DNA from: Streptobacillus felis | Lineage (GTDB): Bacteria > Fusobacteriota > Fusobacteriia > Fusobacteriales > Leptotrichiaceae | Direction of reading: 5' to 3' | DNA: 64,000 nt | NCBI RefSeq assembly: GCF_001559775.1 | Contig: NZ_LOHX01000233.1 | Coordinates: forward strand, 1-64,000 | Part shown: piece after piece, positions 7,669 to 15,849 of the stretch | Layout of the letters: each line of letters begins with the position of its first letter | How positions within the stretch are numbered: position 1 is the stretch's first letter | Program-made: the position numbers and the translations under genes | Notes under the pieces: model-generated | The model's input: only the letters and a program-made list of their open reading frames with translations | The model's database searches: none | Told to the model about the DNA's origin: nothing

Positions 7669-7770
7669 GGGAATCAAAGATTCCTATGCACGCTTAGCTG
7701 TTTCTCTAATTTTTGAAAAATTTACGAGAAACACTATCGTGGTTTTTTATATCCAAAAAACACTTGCCAC
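7669..7770. other. Inverted-repeat-rich region, candidate oriT
   Basis: The gene-free stretch 7643-8064 first holds this block of inverted repeats: GGAATC/GATTCC (7670-7684), GTTTCTC/GAGAAAC with extended AATTTTT pairing (7700-7732), and GTGGTTTTTT/AAAAAACAC (7739-7768). On the minus strand the central hairpin is followed at once by AGCTAAGCGTGCATAGG, which resembles the hairpin plus TAAGTGCGC layout of MobQ-type origins (RSF1010, pSK41). Together with its place next to the relaxase this makes an origin of transfer possible. The match is partial, and other structured DNA or RNA is not excluded. Confidence 0.35.
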
Positions 7771-7824
7771 AAGGGCTTGAAGAAAGAAAAAATAGAAAAA
7801 AATTTAAAATATGAAATTTTGATA

Positions 7825-7853
7825 TTGTAAAAGAAAAATATTTGTGGTATAAT
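7825..7853 (+). promoter_or_regulatory. Promoter of the virB2 operon
   Basis: TTGTAA (7825-7830), a 17-base spacer, and a perfect TATAAT (7848-7853), with transcription from about 7860 into leader A copy 2. Confidence 0.7.
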
Positions 7854-7859
7854 ACAATT

Positions 7860-7970
7860 ATAAAAATGAATAAAAGAAAATTATGGGATACTGATTTAAT
7901 TAGCAGGTTAAATCATTAAGGTACTCATACCAGTCAGCGAACTGGTGTGGGTACCTTTTTCTTTTTTTTC
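7860..7970 (+). promoter_or_regulatory. Leader family A, copy 2, before virB2
   Basis: The core at 7883-7969 shares TGGGATACTGATTTAATTAG with copy 3. It contains GATTTAA/TTAAATC around TTAGCAGG, then a stem (GGTACTCATACCAGT with ACTGGTGTGGGTACC) with loop CAGCGA and a long T run. Two G-U pairs in the stem keep it closed. Readthrough of this terminator would be needed to express the VirB2-B11 operon, since the downstream promoter-less gap to virB2 is only about 95 bases. Confidence 0.7.
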
Positions 7971-8064
7971 AGATTTTAAAAAAAATTAAAAAAAGGAAGT
8001 GATAAAAATGTGAGATATAAAACAAATAAAATTATTCAAAAATAAAATTAAGAAAGGAAATAAA

Positions 8065-8451
8065 ATGAAAAGAAAAAATTTATTATTTATTCTATTAGGA
8101 GTACTTTTATTTTCAACTTTAACTTTAGCAGATACAGCTGGAGCTACTGCAGATGGTTTTGAGAATTTCACAAAATATTTAGTTAGTTTTTTAAGATTTA
8201 TAAAGTTTGTTGGGTATGCTGTTGGTGCAATTTATTTTATAGTTAAACTAATTGAATTTATATTTAACCCTCAATGGGATCAATTAGGAAAAACAATTTT
8301 AACTTTTGTTTTAATCATTACAGGAATATTTAGTATTGATACTATAGTAAAAGCAGTAGGTGGAAATACTGTTAATGAAAATATACCAAAAGTTAAAGTA
8401 TTAAAACTTGAAAAACAAATTTTTTTAGGTGAAAGAAATGAAGGAAAGTAG
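8065..8451 (+). CDS. virB2: VirB2-like major pilin
   Basis: This 128-residue protein has a signal peptide (cleavage near LTLADTAG, about residue 22) and two hydrophobic segments (about 42-62 and 78-98), the layout of VirB2/TrbC pilins. It is the first gene of a T4SS operon that continues with VirB8, B9, B10, D4 and B11, which supports the call more than sequence motifs do. AAGAAAGGAAATAAA precedes ATG 8065. It overlaps the next gene, so the two are translationally coupled. Confidence 0.65.
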   Translation: MKRKNLLFILLGVLLFSTLTLADTAGATADGFENFTKYLVSFLRFIKFVGYAVGAIYFIVKLIEFIFNPQWDQLGKTILTFVLIITGIFSIDTIVKAVGGNTVNENIPKVKVLKLEKQIFLGERNEGK

Positions 8452-9142
8452 ATTAAGTAAAATGGGTAAAAAATTTATTGTTGAAGAAAATAAAAGTTCA
8501 AGAAATAGAGAAAAGTTAGGATTAGGAATTGAAAGATATATTGCACTTGCTGAATCATTAAATACTTGGAAAAGAGCTTTTATAGGAATGACATTTTTAG
8601 CATTATTACTTGGTGGTGTGTCTACATTTTTATTCATTAATAAAGCAGAAACAAAAAGTTATTTAATAAAAGTAAATGATTCAGGAGAATTAGTTGGAAC
8701 TGAAAAATTAAGTGATCAAATTACAAAAGTTGGGAATAGAGAAATAGAATATTTTATGAAAAAATTTATTAAAGATACAAGAACAATTACACTTGATAAA
8801 AAAGTCTTTGATAAGACGATGAAGGAAGCTAATTATTTCTTAAATAAAGAAACACAATCAAAATTAATTTCGATTTTAAGTACAGAAAAAGTTTATTCAT
8901 TTTTTGAATTAGGTAAGACAAGAGATGTAGAAATTATTTCATTTATCAAAATACCAGAAGCTGAAAATACATATCAGATTAGATGGAGAGAAAAAGAATT
9001 TGAATCTAATGGTGATTTATCAAAAAGAAAAAATCTTAACGCTATAGTAAAAATTAAAAATTTCAATCCAAATTCAGAACAAATAATTTTAAATCCATTT
9101 GGAATAGTAATAGTTGATTTCAATATGCAGGTGGAAAACTAA
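8438..9142 (+). CDS. virB8: VirB8-like inner-membrane T4SS protein
   Basis: This 234-residue protein has a short cytoplasmic N-terminus with ERYIALAESLNTWKRAF, one membrane segment (about 49-67) and a periplasmic domain typical of VirB8/TrbF. VirB8 nucleates the periplasmic part of the T4SS channel. I chose ATG 8438 with AGGTG seven bases upstream; GTG 8429 is in frame but has no good site. It overlaps virB2 by 14 bases and ends on the A of the next start codon. Confidence 0.8.
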   Translation: MKESRLSKMGKKFIVEENKSSRNREKLGLGIERYIALAESLNTWKRAFIGMTFLALLLGGVSTFLFINKAETKSYLIKVNDSGELVGTEKLSDQITKVGNREIEYFMKKFIKDTRTITLDKKVFDKTMKEANYFLNKETQSKLISILSTEKVYSFFELGKTRDVEIISFIKIPEAENTYQIRWREKEFESNGDLSKRKNLNAIVKIKNFNPNSEQIILNPFGIVIVDFNMQVEN

Positions 9143-9618
9143 TGGGGAATTATAAAAATTATTTATTTTGGAAAAGAAAAAACATTTTAAAAATAATAAA
9201 CAATGAAATTGAAATTTTTGAATATAGTGTTGATAAAAAAATAAATGAAATAAGAGATTTTTTACAAGTGAAGTTATCAAAAGAAGAAATACTATCTTTA
9301 GAAGAAAAAGCTGAAAAAGAGGAATATAATATTTTATTTAAAAAAGAAAAAGATATATTTTTAGATATAGAAGATTACTTAAATGAATTAAAAAAAGAAA
9401 CTAAAGAAGAATATAAAAGTTTAAAAGATAAACTTGAAGAATTTTTTGAAAATTCAGATATTGAATTTGATGAAAATCAAATATTACAAGTTATATTTGA
9501 AGAAAAAATATTAGAGAAAGATGAAAATGATATTATAGATATTTATGAATTACCATTTAAATATAGAGGGACTATTTATAATATAGATCATCAGAATAAA
9601 GTTATAAAAAAAATATAA
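9142..9618 (+). CDS. Unknown acidic coiled-coil protein in the T4SS operon
   Basis: This 158-residue protein is soluble, rich in Glu and Lys, and predicted coiled coil from about residue 25 to 115. It has no signal peptide, membrane segment or shared tail. Its ATG overlaps the virB8 stop and virB9 follows within 20 bases, so it is clearly part of the operon. Its small size and charge would fit a chaperone or cytoplasmic assembly factor, but this is speculation. Confidence 0.65.
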   Translation: MGNYKNYLFWKRKNILKIINNEIEIFEYSVDKKINEIRDFLQVKLSKEEILSLEEKAEKEEYNILFKKEKDIFLDIEDYLNELKKETKEEYKSLKDKLEEFFENSDIEFDENQILQVIFEEKILEKDENDIIDIYELPFKYRGTIYNIDHQNKVIKKI

Positions 9619-9637
9619 ATGAAAGGATGTAATTTAA

Positions 9638-10495
9638 ATGAAAATGTCAAAAGTTATGGGATTATTTTTATTAAGTACAACAATTTTATCTTATTCAAAA
9701 GATACAAACAAAAATATTTCTAAATTACAAAAAGAAGTAAAAAAATATGAACAAAATGTTAATAAATTAAATAATATAGAAAACATAAATGATGAAGAAA
9801 TACAAAAAATATTAAAAGATAAATTATCAATTATTTCTGGAAAAGCTGCATCAATTTATGCAGTATCAACTGAATTTAATTATTTCAAATCTTCCATTTA
9901 TCAAGTTTATACTAAACCAAATTTCACTACAGTTTTAAAATTAAATGCTGATGAAAATTTAGTTTATGTTGGTGGTGGAGATACAGAAAATTGGCAAATA
10001 GATGAAACATCTGGTGGTAATGATGGAGCAACATTCTTATTTGTTAAACCACTAAATAAAGGATTAAAGACTAACTTAAATATTATAACTGATAAGAGAT
10101 CATACTTTATAGTTTTAGAATCAACTGAAACTGATTTTAATCCATATATTCAATGGAAATATCCATATGAAAACAACATGTCACATATTAAAAAAATAAT
10201 TGAGAAAAAAGAAAATCAAGAAATTACTTTAGGTAAGAGTGATGAAATAAAATTTGGATTTAAATATGATAAAAATCATAAGTTAGCACCAGAACAAGTA
10301 TTCACTGATGCTGAAAAAACAATATTAGTTTTAAATGATAAATTACAAGAAGCACCAGTTGTTTATGTTTATGGAGAAGATAATGTATTAAGTTTAGTAA
10401 ACTATAGAATGATTGGAAATAAAATAATAATAGATAAGGTAGTAAATAAATTTCAATTAGTATTAGGTAATGAAAAATTAGATGTAATCAGATAA
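9638..10495 (+). CDS. virB9: VirB9/TrbG-like outer-complex protein
   Basis: This 285-residue protein has a signal peptide (cleavage near residue 18-20), a short coiled segment, and a VirB9/TrbG/CagX domain. Recognisable parts are YTKPNFTTVLKLNADENLVY, GGGDTENWQID and FVKPLNKGLKTNLNI, followed by a second beta domain after residue 190. VirB9 forms the outer-membrane core complex with VirB7 and VirB10. It lies directly before virB10, the usual order. Confidence 0.88.
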   Translation: MKMSKVMGLFLLSTTILSYSKDTNKNISKLQKEVKKYEQNVNKLNNIENINDEEIQKILKDKLSIISGKAASIYAVSTEFNYFKSSIYQVYTKPNFTTVLKLNADENLVYVGGGDTENWQIDETSGGNDGATFLFVKPLNKGLKTNLNIITDKRSYFIVLESTETDFNPYIQWKYPYENNMSHIKKIIEKKENQEITLGKSDEIKFGFKYDKNHKLAPEQVFTDAEKTILVLNDKLQEAPVVYVYGEDNVLSLVNYRMIGNKIIIDKVVNKFQLVLGNEKLDVIR

Positions 10496-10512
10496 CTGAA
10501 GGGAGAAAAATT

Positions 10513-11913
10513 ATGAAAAATAAAAAAATAGCCTCTTCTGTAATTGATAGAATGAATAAAAATTTAGATGTTATAAATTTTTCAAAAGATGAAGATGAAG
10601 TAATAGAAGCAAAAGAAAAATTTATTATGGATTCTGAGGAATTTGAAGAAGTAATAGAAAATATTGAAGATGAAGTTGAACATTTAAATGAAAAAGATGA
10701 TATACCTAATAGAAAAACAGAAGAACAAATAAATAAAGATTTGATAAAAGAAGATAAATCAACTTCTTTAAAAAATCTAAAAATGTTATTTGGAATTATT
10801 GCACTTTTATTATTATCAATAGTTGGTATTACTATATATAAAAATTTACCAAAAGCTGAGAAACAAGAAGAAGTTGTTGTAGCTGATCCAAATAACTTTA
10901 GAATAACTGATAAAAGTGAAATTGATGAAGATGAGGCTTTTGAAAAAATTGAAGATATACAATATACAAAAGAAAAAAATCAAACAGAAGATCCTATAAA
11001 AGAAGCTGTTGTTGAAACAACACCAAATAATTCAAATATAGAAAAATACGATGATATTTCAAGAGCTGATGATAAATACAATAAAGAACATGCTGAACTT
11101 GATAGAGCAATTGCTGAGCTTGAAGGAGAATCACATGTAAATGAAGTATTAGGTAAAAAAAATAGTGATAGTTTATCATTCTTAAAAAGAGAATTACCTA
11201 ATAATAAGAATAAAGAACAAGAAAGTAAAAATATTAATAAAAATCAAATTATTAATAATAATAAATCTTTTGAAGATGATGAAGTAGTTAATGAATTTAC
11301 AAGAAAAAATAAAATTGCAAAATCAAATAATGAATATACAGTTCATCAAGGTTCTGTAATACCTGCAATATTTTTAACTGAAGTAAATACTGATTTACCT
11401 GGTGCTGTTCTTGCACAAGTAAGAGAAAATATTTATGACAGTAAAACAGGACAACATTTATTAATACCTAAAGGTTCTAAAATGTACGGTAGATATGAAA
11501 GCAATGTATTTAAAGGACAAACTAGAGTATTCTTAGTATGGGATAAAATTTCTCTACCTAATGGTAAATATGTTGAATTAACAGAATTTCATTCAACAGA
11601 TAATTTAGGGAATAGTGGAGTAAGTGATAAAACAAATAATCATACTTGGTCTTTAATTGGAAATGCTATTTTATCAAGCATACTTAATTTTACAGACACT
11701 TTAGCAAGTGGAGTAAGTTTTAATGTAGCAGGAGTAAACATAGGATTAAATGGACAAGCTAAAGAAGGTAAAGAGGGTTCACCTTTTAAAGAAGTTACCT
11801 CTCATTTAGTAAAAAGAGAAGTAGATAGACAACCTACTATAACTATTAGAAGAGGATTTAAATTTAATATTATTGTTAATGGTGATTTAGAATTAGAAAA
11901 ATATAAATATTAA
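10513..11913 (+). CDS. virB10: VirB10/TrbI-like core-complex protein
   Basis: This 466-residue protein has an acidic cytoplasmic part, one membrane segment (about 90-112), a long acidic periplasmic linker, and a C-terminal TrbI/VirB10 beta-barrel domain. Family features are GSVIPAIFLTEVNTDLPG, IPKGSKMYGRYES and the VWDKISLPNG stretch. VirB10 spans both membranes and senses ATP use by the T4SS ATPases. The linker is unusually long and acidic compared with Agrobacterium VirB10, as is common in Fusobacteria-like AT-rich genomes. Confidence 0.9.
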   Translation: MKNKKIASSVIDRMNKNLDVINFSKDEDEVIEAKEKFIMDSEEFEEVIENIEDEVEHLNEKDDIPNRKTEEQINKDLIKEDKSTSLKNLKMLFGIIALLLLSIVGITIYKNLPKAEKQEEVVVADPNNFRITDKSEIDEDEAFEKIEDIQYTKEKNQTEDPIKEAVVETTPNNSNIEKYDDISRADDKYNKEHAELDRAIAELEGESHVNEVLGKKNSDSLSFLKRELPNNKNKEQESKNINKNQIINNNKSFEDDEVVNEFTRKNKIAKSNNEYTVHQGSVIPAIFLTEVNTDLPGAVLAQVRENIYDSKTGQHLLIPKGSKMYGRYESNVFKGQTRVFLVWDKISLPNGKYVELTEFHSTDNLGNSGVSDKTNNHTWSLIGNAILSSILNFTDTLASGVSFNVAGVNIGLNGQAKEGKEGSPFKEVTSHLVKREVDRQPTITIRRGFKFNIIVNGDLELEKYKY

Positions 11914-11921
11914 GTGATATT

Positions 11922-13829
11922 ATGAATAAGATTAAAATGATATGGAATGATTTAAAGAAAATTAGATGGAAAAACATGAAAAAAATTGAAAAAAGATTTG
12001 TAATAGGAACTATATCTTTAATAATAATTTCTATTTTTTTAATAATGTTTTTCTATCTATCTAATTATTCAAGAATAATAAATTATCCTGAGGTATTTAA
12101 TAAATATTTAATAGTAGATATAGATAAAATAAAAATTTATTATCCTAATAAATTTATGTATAAAGCTTTATTGAAAACACCTAATGCTGCTAAATGGGCA
12201 AAATATGAATATTTAGCAATACAAGCTTTATTTACTATACCTTATATAATCTTTTGTTTACCAATAAAATGGATTCCAAAAGACACTACATATGGTTCGG
12301 CAAGATGGGCAACTTTTGATGATTTAAGTTTAAGTGGATTTATGATTCCTAGATTATCAGCTAAGGCTTTTGAATTAAATTTACTTGAAGAATCTGGTGT
12401 AGTATTAGGAGAAGTTGATGGAAGAATAATAAGAGATAATGGGAAAACACATATACTTTTATCTGCACCAACTAGAACTGGTAAAGGAGTTTCAGTAATA
12501 ATTCCTACACTAGTTGATAGCTGGAAAGATTCAGTAATGGTATTAGATATTAAAGGTGAGAATTATCAAATGACAGGTGGATGGAGACAAAAAGAATTTG
12601 ATAATACTATTTTTAAATTTTCCCCTTTATCAATAGATTCTTGTTCATTTAATCCAATGAAAGAAGTTAGGTATTTAACACCAGATGAGATAGATGATTC
12701 TAAGACTATAGCACAGATTATAGTAATAGATGAAGGTTCATCAGATCCATTCTGGGGACTTGCAGGATCAGATTTAGCAACTACTTTAATACTTTATGAA
12801 TTATATAAAGGAAAAGGTGAAGCTAATTTAAGTAGTGTTGTTAAATTTATTACAGATCCTAGTGGACCTCTTGAAGAAAGACTTACTAAATTAATTAATA
12901 AACCTGTTTTTAATCCAGAAAAAGATAAAGATATTCTAGAAAAATTATTAAGTATTTATACAGCACAAGATGATCAAGAGCAAATAAAAAAAGGGATACA
13001 TCCTTTTATAGATAGAGGATTTGCTGATGCTTTAGGTAAAGGAGAAAAGACACTTCAATCAATAGTTGCCACAGCAAAAGCAAAATTATCTATATTTGAA
13101 TCACCAAATGTTGAAAAAAATACTAGTAAAAGTGATTTTAGAATTTTAGATTTAATGGCAGCTGAAAAACCAATATCTTTATATATAGTTGTTCCGCCAG
13201 GACAAATACAACCTTTAGCCCCTTTATTAAGAATATTAGTAATACAATGTGTTCAATTATTAACACCAGAAATGGATTATTCTGGGAATTCAAATAAAAT
13301 AAAATTTAACCACAGATTATTAATGCTTCTTGATGAGTTTCCAGCAATTGGAAAAATGGAAATTTTAGAAAAAGCAATAGGATTTGTTGCTGGATATGGA
13401 ATGAAAATGATGTTAGTAGTACAATCCCTTGATCAATTAAATAAGATATATACTGAAAACAATATGTTTATGGGAAACTGTCAGGTTCAAGTATTTTATA
13501 CAGCAAATGACAATAAAACAGCTGACTATATTTCTAAAACTATAGGACAAGAAACAATAGTTACAAAAAACGTTTCAAGTGATGGAGGAATATTTAGTAA
13601 AAAAAATATTTCAGTTTCTAAATCTGGAAGAGATTTAATAAAACCAGATGAAATGAGAAGATTTCCTTTAGATCAGATTTTATTATTAGTAGGTGGTAAA
13701 CCACCAATAAAGTCCAAAAAAGTCTTGTTCTTTACTGATAAAAGATTTAAAGATAAGGTAAAACTACCAATTAATCCAACACCACATATGCAAAAAGAAA
13801 TGGAAATACAACAAGGAAAAAAGGGGTGA
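11922..13829 (+). CDS. virD4: VirD4/TraG coupling ATPase
   Basis: This 635-residue type IV coupling protein has two N-terminal membrane segments (about 25-48 and 95-115), the Walker A motif APTRTGKG (residues 182-189), VMVLDIKGENY, and the Walker B region MLLDEFPAIGK. Such ATPases select DNA-protein and protein substrates and pass them to the channel; in several systems they read short C-terminal signals. It is therefore the expected receptor of the shared tail found on many proteins here. No all-alpha insertion or C-terminal extension is obvious beyond the usual length. Confidence 0.93.
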   Translation: MNKIKMIWNDLKKIRWKNMKKIEKRFVIGTISLIIISIFLIMFFYLSNYSRIINYPEVFNKYLIVDIDKIKIYYPNKFMYKALLKTPNAAKWAKYEYLAIQALFTIPYIIFCLPIKWIPKDTTYGSARWATFDDLSLSGFMIPRLSAKAFELNLLEESGVVLGEVDGRIIRDNGKTHILLSAPTRTGKGVSVIIPTLVDSWKDSVMVLDIKGENYQMTGGWRQKEFDNTIFKFSPLSIDSCSFNPMKEVRYLTPDEIDDSKTIAQIIVIDEGSSDPFWGLAGSDLATTLILYELYKGKGEANLSSVVKFITDPSGPLEERLTKLINKPVFNPEKDKDILEKLLSIYTAQDDQEQIKKGIHPFIDRGFADALGKGEKTLQSIVATAKAKLSIFESPNVEKNTSKSDFRILDLMAAEKPISLYIVVPPGQIQPLAPLLRILVIQCVQLLTPEMDYSGNSNKIKFNHRLLMLLDEFPAIGKMEILEKAIGFVAGYGMKMMLVVQSLDQLNKIYTENNMFMGNCQVQVFYTANDNKTADYISKTIGQETIVTKNVSSDGGIFSKKNISVSKSGRDLIKPDEMRRFPLDQILLLVGGKPPIKSKKVLFFTDKRFKDKVKLPINPTPHMQKEMEIQQGKKG

Positions 13830-13833
13830 TAAA

Positions 13834-14160
13834 ATGAAAGTAAACAACAGAATAATGGAATATGAAAAGAGGATAAAAGAAGAATTGAAGAGACTTAAAA
13901 ATAATTTAACAAAAGTTTTTACAGAATCTCTGGAAAAATATCCTATTCATACTTTTTTTTCTCAACGAGATTTACAAAAATTAATTAAAGATATTTATGA
14001 AAAAAGGGAAGAAAATCCCATAATAGTTGAATTAATGTATGAAGAAAGAAAACGAAGGAAAAAATTAGAAAATAAAGAAATTGATGAAAATGATGATTTA
14101 GAGGAATTAGAAAAATTAGAAAAAGAAATTAAAGAATTAGAAGAAAAAGAAGCTGATTAA
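13834..14160 (+). CDS. Small coiled-coil protein between virD4 and virB11
   Basis: This 108-residue soluble protein is Lys/Glu-rich, with a middle region YPIHTFFSQRDLQKLIKDIYEKREENP and an acidic C-terminal coiled coil. It is not recognised. It lacks the shared tail and sits four bases after virD4 and one base before virB11, so it is probably a cytoplasmic partner of one of these ATPases. Confidence 0.6.
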   Translation: MKVNNRIMEYEKRIKEELKRLKNNLTKVFTESLEKYPIHTFFSQRDLQKLIKDIYEKREENPIIVELMYEERKRRKKLENKEIDENDDLEELEKLEKEIKELEEKEAD

Positions 14161-14161
14161 T

Positions 14162-15121
14162 ATGACGGATTTAGAGATAAAAAGAAAACTTGATTTAGAA
14201 AGAAAAGAAAATTTTCTAAAAGAAAATTTAACTGGGATACAAAAATTTTTAGAAGATATATCTATTAGCGAAATTTCTTTAAATCAAGATGGAAAAATAT
14301 TTTTGGATATTAAAGGTAAAGGTAGGGTTGATAGTGGAGAAACACTATCTAAAATTGATGGAGAAAATATCATAAAGATAGTAGCTGCATTTAGTGAACA
14401 AGAAATTACGGAAACATCACCTATAATATCAGCGTCTTTACCAGATGGATCAAGATTTGAAGGATTAATGTATCAAGTCACAAATTATAATCCAGTTTTT
14501 TCAATCAGAAGACATACTACTGAAGTAATACCTTTAGAAAAATTTATTGAAACAAATTTTATTACAGAGGATCAAAAAAAGTATATAGAAACTGCAATTA
14601 AAGAAAAGAAAAATATTTTAGTAGTTGGTGGTACATCAACTGGTAAAACTACATTTTTAAATGCATGTTTAGATAAACTAAAAGATACTGATGATAGAAT
14701 TAGTGTTATTGAAGAAATAAGAGAATTAAAATGTGAAGCAAAAAACATAAATTATTTTACTTCTACTGATACAACATCTTATAGAGATTTATTAAGATCA
14801 AATATGAGGCTAAATCCAGATAGAATTATCTTAGGAGAGCTTAGAACAGGTGGAGAAACATTAGAATTATTAAAAGCATGGAACTCAGGTCATTCTGGTG
14901 GATTTGCAACAATTCATGCTAATAGCACTATAGCTGGTCTAAAAAAAATAGAACAATACATAGATGAAGTTACTGTAAAGTCACAGCATTATTTAATAGT
15001 TGAAGCAGTAAATATAGTTGTAAACATAATAAGAGATGGTACTAGAAGGTATGTTAAAGAAATAGCAGAGGTAATAAATTATGATAAAGAAAATGACACA
15101 TATATAATAAAAAAAATATAA
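14162..15121 (+). CDS. virB11: VirB11 hexameric ATPase
   Basis: This 319-residue protein has the N-terminal VirB11 domain, then Walker A VGGTSTGKTTF (GGTSTGKT at 156-163), the Asp box region VIEEIRELK, the Walker B-like motif RIILGELRTGGE, and the His box region HSGGFATIHANS. VirB11 proteins are hexameric traffic ATPases at the cytoplasmic base of the T4SS. The order VirB10, VirD4, VirB11 is seen in other conjugative elements. Confidence 0.92.
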   Translation: MTDLEIKRKLDLERKENFLKENLTGIQKFLEDISISEISLNQDGKIFLDIKGKGRVDSGETLSKIDGENIIKIVAAFSEQEITETSPIISASLPDGSRFEGLMYQVTNYNPVFSIRRHTTEVIPLEKFIETNFITEDQKKYIETAIKEKKNILVVGGTSTGKTTFLNACLDKLKDTDDRISVIEEIRELKCEAKNINYFTSTDTTSYRDLLRSNMRLNPDRIILGELRTGGETLELLKAWNSGHSGGFATIHANSTIAGLKKIEQYIDEVTVKSQHYLIVEAVNIVVNIIRDGTRRYVKEIAEVINYDKENDTYIIKKI

Positions 15122-15133
15122 GGAGTGCATAAA

Positions 15134-15847
15134 ATGAGTAAAATGTTAGAGTATATACAAGGTAAAATTGAAAAGAATAAAGAAGAAAGAGGAAATGAAT
15201 ATGCAGGAATATCTAAATTCGCAATGTATACGGATTTAGGATATAAAAAAGATGCAGATTTTATGAAAGACTTAAATGAATTAATAGAAAGTAAAAAATT
15301 ATTCTTCTATAAAAGAGAGTATACTAGTTTACAAGATAATGGCGATTTAGAAAAATATAGCAGTAGTGTATTTTTTACTAATATAGAAAAATTTGTTGAT
15401 TATTCTTCTGAAATGTTAAATAAGAACAAAGAAGAGGCTGAAAAAAATATTGAAAAAGAATTAGATAGATTATCTAAATTAAGTGGATTATCTAAAGAAG
15501 CAAAATATGTTTATCAAATAGTTCAAAATGAACTTGAAAACAAAGGATTTGTTGATAATAAAACTATACTTGATAAATCGAAATTATTATTTAATGACTT
15601 TAAGGAAGCACAAGATGAATTAGTAAATAATAAGGTTCTATATTTACTAAAAATGGAAAAAGAAAACGATAAAAAATATGTGTTTATAAAAGAAGATAAA
15701 TATTTTGCAAGATTAATTCAAGCCGAAAAAAAGAAAGAGGATAAAATAGTTGAAGCTGAAGAAATAAAAGAAAAAGAAGAAACTAAAGAAGATAAAAAAT
15801 GGAAAAATAAAAAAGATAAAAATAAAGAAGTTGAAAGGGAGAGATAA
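15134..15847 (+). CDS. Unknown protein with the shared C-terminal tail
   Basis: This 237-residue soluble protein is not recognised. It contains two similar-looking helical parts (LSKEAKYVYQIVQNELE and the opening AGISKFAMYTDLGY region) that could be small winged-helix-like domains, and a charged C-terminal coil. It ends in KWKNKKDKNKEVERER, a full form of the shared tail. ATG 15134 follows AGGAGTG. It lies between virB11 and the surface protein, so it is probably a T4SS cargo expressed together with the machine. Confidence 0.65.
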   Translation: MSKMLEYIQGKIEKNKEERGNEYAGISKFAMYTDLGYKKDADFMKDLNELIESKKLFFYKREYTSLQDNGDLEKYSSSVFFTNIEKFVDYSSEMLNKNKEEAEKNIEKELDRLSKLSGLSKEAKYVYQIVQNELENKGFVDNKTILDKSKLLFNDFKEAQDELVNNKVLYLLKMEKENDKKYVFIKEDKYFARLIQAEKKKEDKIVEAEEIKEKEETKEDKKWKNKKDKNKEVERER

Positions 15848-15849
15848 TT

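Noticed and set aside
7986-8171. Minus-strand frame of 61 codons overlapping virB2
   Set aside because: It lies fully opposite the pilin gene and its leader and has no ribosome site; a shadow.
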